Assembly (NCBI GenBank): GCA_023818995.1 | Contig: JAMWDA010000083.1 | Span: 1-7,090, forward strand | Reading direction: 5' to 3' | Length of the DNA stretch: 7,090 nucleotides | Source of the DNA: Candidatus Omnitrophota bacterium | Lineage (GTDB): Bacteria > Omnitrophota > Gorgyraeia > Duberdicusellales > 4484-171 | In this document: positions 1 through 5,481 of the stretch, in pieces | Numbering within the stretch: the first letter of the stretch is position 1 | How the letters are laid out: each line of letters opens with the position of its first letter | The notes under the pieces: generated by a model | Told to the model about the DNA's origin: nothing | What the model saw: only the letters and a program-made list of their open reading frames with translations | The model's database searches: none | Position numbers and translations under genes: made by a program

Positions 1-725
1 GGTAATAATTCTAACTTCATTGCTCCTATGATATTTAACTTTAAGAAAGTAGGAGTTATTTTAGGGGGCATACTTACAAAACCTCTAAACTCAATCATAC
101 CCATTAACCACCCTAATATACTCGAAATACCCATACCAATTAGTATTGCACCTTTTACTCTCTTTACCATCAAGGTAGAGATAATTACTATACCAAAGAT
201 TGAAAGAATAACTGGTGGTTCTTTTAAATTGCCCAAGCCAACAAGCGTTCCCGGATTAGCTACTACAATTCCTGACCATTCTAAACCAATAAAAGCTATT
301 AACATCCCTATTCCTACAGCGATAGCGTTCTTTAAAGAGTTTGGGACGGCATTAATCAGTTTCTCTCTAAAACCAAAAAATGTTAAAATAATGAATATTA
401 ATCCAGAAATAAAATTTGCCCCTAAACCCACTTGCCAAGATACACCTAAAGCTAAACATACCCCAAAAACAAAATAGAAATTATGTCCCATTGCCGGAGC
501 AAGAGCAATAGGATAATTTGCTAAAAATGCCATTAAAATTGTAGCTATCGCTGAACTCAAACAAGTAGCAACCATTACTGCCCCAAAATCCATACCTAAA
601 CGAGAAAGCACTGTCGGCTGTACAAAAATAATGTAACACATAGTCATAAACGTAGTAATTCCTCCGATTATCTCTGTATGAATATTTGTTCCTGTTTCTT
701 TTAATTTAAAAAGTTTATCCCACAT
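1..725 (-). CDS. AzgA-type NCS2 purine (hypoxanthine/guanine) permease, C-terminus outside window
   Basis: The minus-strand frame opens with ATG at 725 (MWDKLFKLKETGTNIHTE) and stays open for 241 codons to the window edge, so the C-terminal part is missing. The protein is strongly hydrophobic and matches the AzgA/PbuG branch of the NCS2 family: TEIIGGITTFMTMCYIIFVQP at residues 17-37, ANYPIALAPAMGHNFYF at 69-85, and GIVVANPGTLVGLGNL further on, the typical AzgA segment. Family members import hypoxanthine, guanine or adenine across the inner membrane by proton symport. The APAMGHNFYF stretch differs from the commoner APGMGLNAYF, so the exact substrate is uncertain. No strong Shine-Dalgarno lies before the ATG. 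A good promoter a few bases upstream implies a very short leader and leaves no room for a purine riboswitch. A purine importer near pur genes is a sensible neighbourhood. Confidence in the family is high, in the substrate moderate. Confidence 0.9.
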   Translation of the reverse strand, partial: MWDKLFKLKETGTNIHTEIIGGITTFMTMCYIIFVQPTVLSRLGMDFGAVMVATCLSSAIATILMAFLANYPIALAPAMGHNFYFVFGVCLALGVSWQVGLGANFISGLIFIILTFFGFREKLINAVPNSLKNAIAVGIGMLIAFIGLEWSGIVVANPGTLVGLGNLKEPPVILSIFGIVIISTLMVKRVKGAILIGMGISSILGWLMGMIEFRGFVSMPPKITPTFLKLNIIGAMKLELL

Positions 726-743
726 AATCTATCGTTCATTAAT

Positions 744-772
744 ATTATATTTATATTATTAAAAACTTGCAA
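744..772 (-). promoter_or_regulatory. Predicted sigma-70-type promoter of the purine permease gene
   Basis: On the minus strand TTGCAA (772-767) is followed after exactly 17 bp by a perfect TATAAT (749-744). Transcription would start near 737, about a dozen bases before the ATG at 725. This suggests the permease has its own transcript rather than depending on read-through from marC. Confidence 0.5.
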
Positions 773-794
773 CGGAGAATAAAGGTGAAGTTTA

Positions 795-829
795 TAAAAA
801 ATAAGAGCCTCTCCTAATCTCTATCTTAT
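795..829 (-). terminator. Weak intrinsic-terminator-like hairpin after marC
   Basis: On the minus strand ATAAGA (829-824, overlapping the marC stop codon) can pair with TCTTAT (806-801), followed by a run of T residues. The stem is only 6 bp, A/T-rich, and has a 17-nt loop, so it is at best a weak terminator. Its position between marC and the separate permease promoter is the main support. Confidence 0.3.
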
Positions 830-1399
830 GAATTGAAAAATACCTTTTCTTACCATCATAACCGCAATAGCTGCCAAAAGAAGGGTAGTAACGCGGGAAA
901 TTGCTCTTGTTCCTGCTTCGCCTAAAATTTTTATAATCACATCTGAAGAAGAAAATACTATTCCTGCTAAGAGAACATTAGCTACTACTCCTAACACAGT
1001 AGCAAGAATACCGTATGCGTCTAAAATAATAAGGGAGGTAGTCAATACAGCTGGTCCAGCGATAAGCGGTGTTCCTAAAGGGACAATTCCTAATTCCTTA
1101 GGGGGTATACGACCTTTCTTTTCTGGATTAAGAATATCAACTATAGCTATACAGAAAAGAATTATGCCTCCGGCAATTATAAAATCTTCTATAGTAATAC
1201 CAAGGAATTTAAAAATTAATTTTCCTATAAAAACAAAAGTTAATGTTACGCATATAGCTGTGATTACTGACTGTTTAACTATTTTACGCCGAAGATTAAT
1301 ATTTATTCCTTGAGTAAGAGAAACAAACAAAGGCAAAATTCCCATTACATCAACTGCTACGAATAAAGGTATACATGCTAATATAAAATTTTTAAGCAT
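821..1399 (-). CDS. MarC-family (UPF0056) integral membrane protein
   Basis: A 192-residue protein with about six membrane segments (roughly 5-27, 44-66, 71-90, 107-125, 131-150 and 168-190). It matches the MarC/UPF0056 family: N-terminal FILACIPLFVAVDVMGILPLF, AGGIILFCIAIVDIL at 76-90, and VPLGTPLIAGPAVLTTSLI at 106-124, the usual VPLA-P-LAGPG signature. Length agrees with the family (about 190-220 residues). The biochemical role is unknown; the old link to multiple antibiotic resistance is not well supported, so no symbol is given. I chose ATG 1399 over an upstream in-frame TTG at 1426 because AAAGGAGGT stands just before 1399 and the family normally begins at this hydrophobic segment. The gene overlaps the upstream acetyltransferase by 8 nt (shared ATGCTTAA), implying translational coupling. 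It ends with TAG. Confidence 0.9.
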   Translation of the reverse strand: MLKNFILACIPLFVAVDVMGILPLFVSLTQGININLRRKIVKQSVITAICVTLTFVFIGKLIFKFLGITIEDFIIAGGIILFCIAIVDILNPEKKGRIPPKELGIVPLGTPLIAGPAVLTTSLIILDAYGILATVLGVVANVLLAGIVFSSSDVIIKILGEAGTRAISRVTTLLLAAIAVMMVRKGIFQFIR

Positions 1400-1925
1400 T
1401 ACCTCCTTTATATTGCCATATATCAATCTCTTTAGAGTAAATGATTAAATCGTTAGCATCGGCATAGAAATCAGGTATCCTTCCTATCTCTTTAAACCCA
1501 CATTTTAAGTAGAGGTGACGCGCGGCACTATATCTATTATCTGCCGATGTCTCTATCCTTAACACTGCTTTGGGCATAATCTCAAGAACAAAATTTTCTA
1601 CTCGCTTAATCAAATTTTTTCCCACGCCTTTATTTTGAAACTCTTTAGCTACAACTAACCAATAAATATCCCAAGTAAACTTAGTAAGAGGCGTGCGACC
1701 AAAAATAATAAACCCCTCAACCACATCAATGTTCTTCTCTTCAAAAATAGAATAACTGGTTAAAGGATTATGCAAATAATCGTTAAGAATTTCTTTTAAA
1801 GTATCTATCTCCCAGGAATTAAATACACCTGTATCCAAAGCAATTTGGGAATAGATAGTTATATCCCCTTCGCAAATTCTTTTACCTACCTCCTTATCTT
1901 TCGACAAAAGAACAGCCTTTTCCAT
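1392..1925 (-). CDS. GNAT-family N-acetyltransferase
   Basis: A 177-residue protein of the Gcn5-related acetyltransferase fold, which transfers acetyl from acetyl-CoA to an amine. The acetyl-CoA loop (motif A) is visible as WLVVAKEFQNKGVGKNLIKR at about 89-108, with the Q-x-x-G-x-G core Q97, G100, G102. Motif B follows as NRYSAARHLYLKCGF at 130-144, and the C-terminal IPDFYADANDLIIYSKEI is typical of one GNAT subgroup. The N-terminal DTGVFNSWEIDTLKEIL (31-47) is also characteristic of that subgroup. The substrate cannot be read from sequence. The ATG at 1925 is preceded by AGGAG with 6-nt spacing. Its 3' end overlaps the marC-family gene, so the two are probably co-expressed. A 25-bp dyad lies 20 bp upstream of the start and may regulate it. 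Confidence 0.88.
   Translation of the reverse strand: MEKAVLLSKDKEVGKRICEGDITIYSQIALDTGVFNSWEIDTLKEILNDYLHNPLTSYSIFEEKNIDVVEGFIIFGRTPLTKFTWDIYWLVVAKEFQNKGVGKNLIKRVENFVLEIMPKAVLRIETSADNRYSAARHLYLKCGFKEIGRIPDFYADANDLIIYSKEIDIWQYKGGNA
1401..1409 (-). promoter_or_regulatory. Shine-Dalgarno site of marC-family gene, inside the upstream CDS
   Basis: On the minus strand AAAGGAGGT (1409-1401) is a near-perfect anti-16S match placed only 2-3 nt before the ATG at 1399. The same bases encode the Lys-Gly-Gly tail of the acetyltransferase. It decides the start of the marC-family gene, though the spacing is shorter than usual. Confidence 0.6.
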
Positions 1926-1945
1926 AAATATCTCCTGGTATAATC

Positions 1946-1970
1946 TTCACCTTAGATATACTAAGGTGAA
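1946..1970. promoter_or_regulatory. Perfect 10-5-10 dyad, candidate operator upstream of the acetyltransferase
   Basis: TTCACCTTAG (1946-1955), spacer ATATA, then CTAAGGTGAA (1961-1970) form a perfect inverted repeat of two 10-bp arms. It starts 20 bp upstream of the acetyltransferase ATG. A possible minus-strand -10 (TAGTAT, 1963-1958) lies inside it. The spacing and perfection suit a homodimeric helix-turn-helix repressor, but I cannot assign a regulator family. It could also form a hairpin in a transcript, but there is no T-run, so a terminator is unlikely. Confidence 0.5.
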
Positions 1971-1993
1971 TTTGGTTAATAATGTGTTAAAAT
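1965..1993 (+). promoter_or_regulatory. Possible extended -10 promoter reading into the structured IS left flank
   Basis: On the plus strand TGTTAAAAT (1985-1993) fits the extended -10 pattern TG-n-TATAAT with one mismatch. The position 17 bp upstream (GGTGAA, 1965-1970) is a poor -35 box and falls in the right arm of the dyad. A transcript would start near 2000, just before the inverted-repeat-rich region. Speculative. Confidence 0.22.
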
Positions 1994-2194
1994 ATCTTTA
2001 TGTCAAACGCTCTTTTTCAAGCAAAGAAGACAGCTCTCTAACTCCTTTATGGCCTTATTATTAGGACCATTTGAAAAAGACTTTTGCTTCTTGCTCATCT
2101 AACTAGGAATATTAATTTAGGATGCTATGGGGTTGAGTTGATATCAATCACCATTTATATCCCCGGGTATATTGGGTTAGATAGAGCAAGAATA

Positions 2195-2224
2195 TTGCTT
2201 CCTTTTTAGCTTTTAAAAGAGCAA
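2195..2224 (+). other. Hairpin in the transposase leader
   Basis: TTGCT (2195-2199) plus CTTTT (2202-2206) pair with AAAAG (2215-2219) plus AGCAA (2220-2224), giving 10 bp with a 2-nt bulge and an 8-nt loop. It ends 8 nt before the Shine-Dalgarno site and does not cover it. TTGCT can instead pair with AGCAA at 2185-2189 across a GAATA loop, so the two folds exclude each other. Confidence 0.35.
2211..2224 (+). repeat. 14-bp direct repeat, left copy
   Basis: TTTTAAAAGAGCAA occurs here, just upstream of the transposase ribosome site, and again exactly at 3117-3130 directly after the last transposase stop codon. The core GAGCAA also appears at 2184-2189, and inverted as TTGCTC at 2091-2096. Confidence 0.6.
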
Positions 2225-2232
2225 AATTTCAG

Positions 2233-2240
2233 AAAGGAGG
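2233..2240 (+). promoter_or_regulatory. Shine-Dalgarno site of the IS110 transposase
   Basis: AAAGGAGG lies 9 nt before the ATG at 2250. This strong site supports that start codon and shows that the 5' end of the transposase gene is still well preserved. Confidence 0.7.
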
Positions 2241-2249
2241 AATAAAGTT

Positions 2250-3116
2250 ATGTATTACTTAGGCATTGATGTTTCAAAGTCGGTCTCTCCGCTTGTCATC
2301 TTAGATGACGGAGGCGAAAGATTCACCAAGGCCTTTAGCCTTCCAAACGACAAACTCAATTTTCAAAAGTTGCTTGAACGTCTAAAAGGACTAAACCTTT
2401 CTAAAGAGAATCTCCTCATCCGCATCGAGACGACTGGTATCTGGTGGGAAAATCTCTATTCTTTTCTTACTGAAGCAGGTTATAAAGTGATTATTCTTAA
2501 TCCCCACCAGACCAATAAATTCAGAGAAGCTTTAAGGAAAAAGGCAAAAACCGATGATATAGATGCCTATTATCTGGGCTGGCTTGTTGCGCTCCAAAGA
2601 ATACGCCCCTTCCTATGCGCCTGAGGAACTCATCCAAACCTTAAGAGAATTTACTCGTCTTAGATATGAACTTATCAAAGACCGACGTAACTATGAAAGA
2701 CAGACCTATAGCATTCTATCATTCGTATCTCCTGAATACGAAAAGACAGCTCTTAAAAATCCTAATGAAATCCAACAGCTCATTGATATAGCTGAAAGTT
2801 CTATATATTCGGGCAGAGCAAAAGATGCTCGAGGAATAGCTTTAAGAATCCTTTCTATGAATCTGGAGAAACGAGAACTGACAATAAAATCTCTAAGCGC
2901 GGACCCAAGATGCTTAGATGGGCATTTTATATAGCCGCTGTTGCTTGTTTAAGGCACAATTCTGAAATGCGAAGCCTTTATTATAAAAAACTATCTCAAG
3001 GTAAGACCGAAAAACAGGCGTTGATATGCGTTGCCAAGAAATTAGCTCATCTGTGCCTTAGCATGCTTAAATCAGGAGAACCTTACAGACCGGAAAGGGT
3101 CTTTGTGTGCACCTAA
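2250..3116 (+). pseudogene. IS110-family transposase, frameshifted and internally deleted
   Basis: Three pieces join into one degraded transposase. Piece 1 (2250 to about 2583) carries the DEDD/RuvC-like domain with D7 in GIDVSK, E60 in RIETTG, and D102 and D105 in KTDDIDA, all intact. A +1 shift near 2583 (TGG, extra C, TTG TTG CGC) moves to piece 2 (about 2584-2850): LLRSKEYAPSYAPEELIQ, then the LREFTRLRYELIKDRRNYERQ helix region and SIYSGRAKDARGIALRI. A second shift near 2850 returns to the first frame for piece 3 (about 2853-3116): FYESGETRTDNKISKRGPKM, LRWAFYIAAVACLRHN and KSGEPYRPERVF, the Transposase_20 C-terminus with its conserved serine (codon 2862). The usual helix-hairpin-like PGIGP segment between pieces 2 and 3 is absent, and residues also seem lost after TALKNP. 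About 289 codons remain against a usual 350-450. The product would be inactive. Confidence 0.88.
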
Positions 3117-3130
3117 TTTTAAAAGAGCAA
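3117..3130 (+). repeat. 14-bp direct repeat, right copy
   Basis: This is an exact copy of TTTTAAAAGAGCAA found at 2211-2224, starting at the first base after the transposase stop codon. Its AAAGAGCAA part (3122-3130) also forms a near-perfect dyad with TTGTTCTTT (3131-3139), broken only by one G:T pair. Beyond it, 3140-3187 shows nothing recognisable and no convincing purD terminator. Confidence 0.6.
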
Positions 3131-3187
3131 TTGTTCTTTGAAAATCTAAAAATTTATCTTTACTCTTTATAGGATGTCTTTTGTATC

Positions 3188-4486
3188 TTAGGTATATAAA
3201 TATTTCAATGCCTTATCACCAATATCTTTACGATAATGGATATTCTCAAAATATACATTTTCTATAGCGTTATAAACTTTTTTCTGGGCATCTACTAAAT
3301 CTTTAGCCAATCCTACGACATTTATAACTCTACCACCGTTAGTTAAGAACTTCGTCTTTTTAGAAACTTTATCTTCCACTCTAACCGTGCCGGCATGAAA
3401 AACCAAAATATCATTTAACAAACTAACCTTATCTAATCCTACTATCTCTTTACCCTTCTGGTAACTTCCCGGATAACCTGAACTAGCTAAAACAACACAT
3501 AAACAGAACCTATCATCCCAATCCAAATTTATCCTGTCAAGTCTACCTTCTATAGTCGCTAAGATAACCTCTACTAAATCGTTTTTCAATTTAGGTAATA
3601 TTACCTGAGTTTCTGGGTCGCCAAAACGAACGTTAAACTCTAAAACGAATGGTTCGTTATCCTTTATCATTAAACCTGCATAGAGGATACCTTTATAAAA
3701 CTTATCCTCTTTATTCAACCCTAATATTAGAGGTTTAAAAATTTTCTCTATTATCTTATTAGAAATATCCTCTCCTACTATCGGTGCCGGTGCATAAGCT
3801 CCCATGCCTCCCGTATTAGGACCTCTATCACCATCGAATACAGGCTTATGGTCCTGAGAACTAACTAAAGGTAAAATATTTTTACCATCGATAAAAGCTA
3901 ATATGGAAGCTTCCTCTCCTTTTAAATAATCCTCAATAACCACTCTCTCTCCTGCTTGCCCAAATTCTTTTTTTACCATAATAAGTTCTAATGCTTTCTC
4001 TGCTTCTTCTAAAGAATTAGCTACTATCACACCTTTACCACTCGCTAAACCATCAGCTTTTATAACAAGGGGAAAAACTCTACTATAGATATAATCCTTT
4101 GCTCCATTAAAATTGTAGAACACTTTAAAATTTGCCGTAGGAATACCTAATCTCTGCATTGTTTCTTTAGCAAACACTTTACTACCTTCTAAGATAGCTA
4201 AATCTTTTTTAGGTCCAAAAATCCTTAACCCTTTCTCTTCAAACTTATCTACTATCCCTCCAACCAAAGGTGCTTCTGGGCCAACTACAGTTAAATCTAT
4301 CCTTTTCTCCTGAGCAAACCTTACTAAATCCCTAATATTGTTAGGAGAAATATCTACGTTTTCCCCTAAGTAAGCTGTTCCTCCATTTCCACAAGCGCAG
4401 TAAATTTTTTTAATTAAAGGGGACTGTGCTATCTTCCATACCAAACAGTGCTCTCTTCCCCCCGAACCAATTACTAAAACATTCAT
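3188..4486 (-). CDS. purD: Phosphoribosylamine-glycine ligase (GAR synthetase)
   Basis: A complete 432-residue ATP-grasp enzyme for the second step of de novo purine synthesis: phosphoribosylamine + glycine + ATP gives glycinamide ribonucleotide, in the cytoplasm. The N-domain begins MNVLVIGSGGREHCLVWK, with NGGTAYLGENVDI at 34-46 and VVGPEAPLVGG at 67-77. The ATP-grasp part has PLVIKADGLASGKGV (139-153), DHKPVFDGDRGPNTGGMGAYAP (212-233) and the metal/ATP-binding LEFNVRFGDPETQ (282-294). Length equals the family norm and no key motif is missing. The start ATG overlaps the purM stop as ATGA (4486-4483), so translation is probably coupled to purM, and no strong Shine-Dalgarno is needed. It is the last gene of the visible pur block and ends with TAA, 57 bases from the IS110 remnant's right dyad. 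Confidence 0.97.
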   Translation of the reverse strand: MNVLVIGSGGREHCLVWKIAQSPLIKKIYCACGNGGTAYLGENVDISPNNIRDLVRFAQEKRIDLTVVGPEAPLVGGIVDKFEEKGLRIFGPKKDLAILEGSKVFAKETMQRLGIPTANFKVFYNFNGAKDYIYSRVFPLVIKADGLASGKGVIVANSLEEAEKALELIMVKKEFGQAGERVVIEDYLKGEEASILAFIDGKNILPLVSSQDHKPVFDGDRGPNTGGMGAYAPAPIVGEDISNKIIEKIFKPLILGLNKEDKFYKGILYAGLMIKDNEPFVLEFNVRFGDPETQVILPKLKNDLVEVILATIEGRLDRINLDWDDRFCLCVVLASSGYPGSYQKGKEIVGLDKVSLLNDILVFHAGTVRVEDKVSKKTKFLTNGGRVINVVGLAKDLVDAQKKVYNAIENVYFENIHYRKDIGDKALKYLYT

Positions 4487-5475
4487 ACTATCTTTACCTG
4501 CTCCTTACTCTTTATAATTTCTCCTATAAGGTAAACATCTACTCTGTTATGTAAAATATCAAAAACATCTTTAACTTTATATTTACTTACCACCACTATC
4601 ATTCCAATTCCCATATTAAATACTGAATACATATGTTTGTTATCAATTGAAGCTTTTTCTTGAATTAGCTTAAAAATTTTAGGTATAGGCCAACTATCTT
4701 TACGTATCAACATACATAAGCCTTTGGGAAGTATCTTTGTTGCTTTGTGATAGAATGCTCCTCCCGTAATATGAGCAATACCTTTAACTATCTTCTTATC
4801 GTAGCCAAAACTTTCGAGTAAATCAAGAATATATCGAGTGTATATACGTGTAGGTTTTAGTAACTCGTTAGCATAAGTTTTTATCTCCTTTTGGGTAAAA
4901 ACTCTTCTTACTAAAGAAAAACCATTTGAATGTAAGCCATTAGAAGCTAAACCTATCAATACATCACCTTCTTTTATATTTCTACCATCCACTATATTTT
5001 TTTTATCCACTATTCCTACACAAAAGCCTGCTAAATCGTACTCATTTTCCTCATACATCGCAGGCATCTGAGCAGTTTCTCCTCCAATCAATATACAATC
5101 ACTCTCTTTTAATCCATACTTAATCCCTTTCATAACCTGTGTTAACTTATCCATATCCAATTTCCCACAAGCAATATAATCTAAAAAGAAGAGAGGTTTA
5201 GCTCCCACACAAACTATATCGTTAACGTTCATTGCCACTAAATCTATACCCACGGTACTGTGAATATCAACCTCTTGAGCAATTTTTAACTTTGTTCCCA
5301 CACCATCGGTAGAAGCTACCAAGTAAGGAGATTCATACTTTTTCATAAATCTTCCTAAATCAAACAATGAAGAAAAGGCAGGGACTCTTATTCCCCTATT
5401 CACTTCTATACCTTTAATGAATCTTTCTGCTTTCTTTATATCTACTCCACAAGCTTTGTAGGTTAACTTCCCCAT
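4483..5475 (-). CDS. purM: Phosphoribosylformylglycinamidine cyclo-ligase (AIR synthetase)
   Basis: A complete 330-residue enzyme for the fifth purine step: FGAM + ATP gives aminoimidazole ribonucleotide, in the cytoplasm. Family marks in order are TYKACGVDI (5-13), the nucleotide-binding STDGVGTKL (55-63), GIDLVAMNVNDIVCVGAKPLFF (76-97), IGGETAQMP (130-138), YDLAGFCVG (146-154), GLASNGLHSNGFSLVR (175-190), HITGGAF (235-241) and FNMGIGM (286-292). The normally glycine-rich GGFGGLFDL patch reads VPAFSSLFDL here, a modest variation. The ATG lies 6 nt after the purB TAG stop, in the same frame, with no clear Shine-Dalgarno of its own, so initiation probably depends on ribosomes ending on purB. 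The gene ends in TGA overlapping purD. Confidence 0.97.
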   Translation of the reverse strand: MGKLTYKACGVDIKKAERFIKGIEVNRGIRVPAFSSLFDLGRFMKKYESPYLVASTDGVGTKLKIAQEVDIHSTVGIDLVAMNVNDIVCVGAKPLFFLDYIACGKLDMDKLTQVMKGIKYGLKESDCILIGGETAQMPAMYEENEYDLAGFCVGIVDKKNIVDGRNIKEGDVLIGLASNGLHSNGFSLVRRVFTQKEIKTYANELLKPTRIYTRYILDLLESFGYDKKIVKGIAHITGGAFYHKATKILPKGLCMLIRKDSWPIPKIFKLIQEKASIDNKHMYSVFNMGIGMIVVVSKYKVKDVFDILHNRVDVYLIGEIIKSKEQVKIV

Positions 5476-5481
5476 AACAAA

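Larger units (their letters stand above)
2001..2224 (+). ncRNA. Candidate IS110 bridge-RNA-like structured non-coding region
   Basis: The gap between the acetyltransferase and the transposase has no gene but contains several nested inverted repeats. Domain 1: TCTTTTTCAA (2011-2020) pairs perfectly with TTGAAAAAGA (2071-2080), enclosing hairpin ATGGCC (2049-2054)/GGACCAT (2064-2070, one bulged A). Domain 2: TTCTTGCTCATCTAAC (2088-2103) pairs with 2176-2192 as 16 bp with one bulged A (2183). Inside it are AATAT (2108-2112)/ATATT (2169-2173), GGGG (2129-2132)/CCCC (2161-2164) and a TTGATATCAA tip (2138-2147), separated by internal loops. A third hairpin lies at 2195-2224. IS110-group elements are known to encode a bridge RNA of roughly 150-250 nt in the left non-coding end, with two loops that pair with target and donor DNA. 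Strand, position and size fit. The assignment is inference; no family covariance model was applied. Confidence 0.4.
1994..3139 (+). mobile_element. Decayed IS110-family insertion sequence (ends uncertain)
   Basis: The remnant comprises a structured left non-coding flank, a broken DEDD transposase gene and a short right flank with a small dyad. IS110 elements lack classical inverted ends and do not make target duplications, so the boundaries cannot be fixed from one copy. The limits given enclose the left structured region and the right dyad (3122-3139). Alternative edges are suggested by TTGCT (2195) and AGCAA (ending 3130), which would make a shorter element with weak inverted ends. It lies between the purD 3' end and the acetyltransferase and is oriented against the neighbouring minus-strand genes. 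Confidence 0.6.

Noticed and set aside
28..477. A 149-codon open frame on the plus strand.
   Set aside because: It lies wholly opposite the purine permease frame, which has clear family motifs. Its translation is low-complexity Ile/Pro/Lys-rich, typical of an antisense shadow.
726..820. Purine riboswitch ahead of the permease.
   Set aside because: The predicted promoter leaves a leader of about 12 nt, and no three-way-junction aptamer pattern is visible in the gap.
1400..1426. Upstream TTG start for the marC-family gene.
   Set aside because: It would add nine non-family residues, while ATG 1399 has a strong Shine-Dalgarno and matches the usual N-terminus.
2157..2172. Near-palindrome around CCCGGG as a protein site.
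   Set aside because: It has one mismatch and its two sides are better explained as strands of the larger fold of the 2088-2192 domain.
2563..2640. Programmed frameshift making the full transposase.
   Set aside because: No slippery heptamer is evident at the shift, which is +1, IS110 transposases are normally single frames, and a second lesion plus internal deletion near 2850 shows decay.
3117..3187. Intrinsic terminator of purD.
   Set aside because: The only dyad (3122-3139) is A/T-rich with a G:T break, and no proper T-run follows it on the minus strand.
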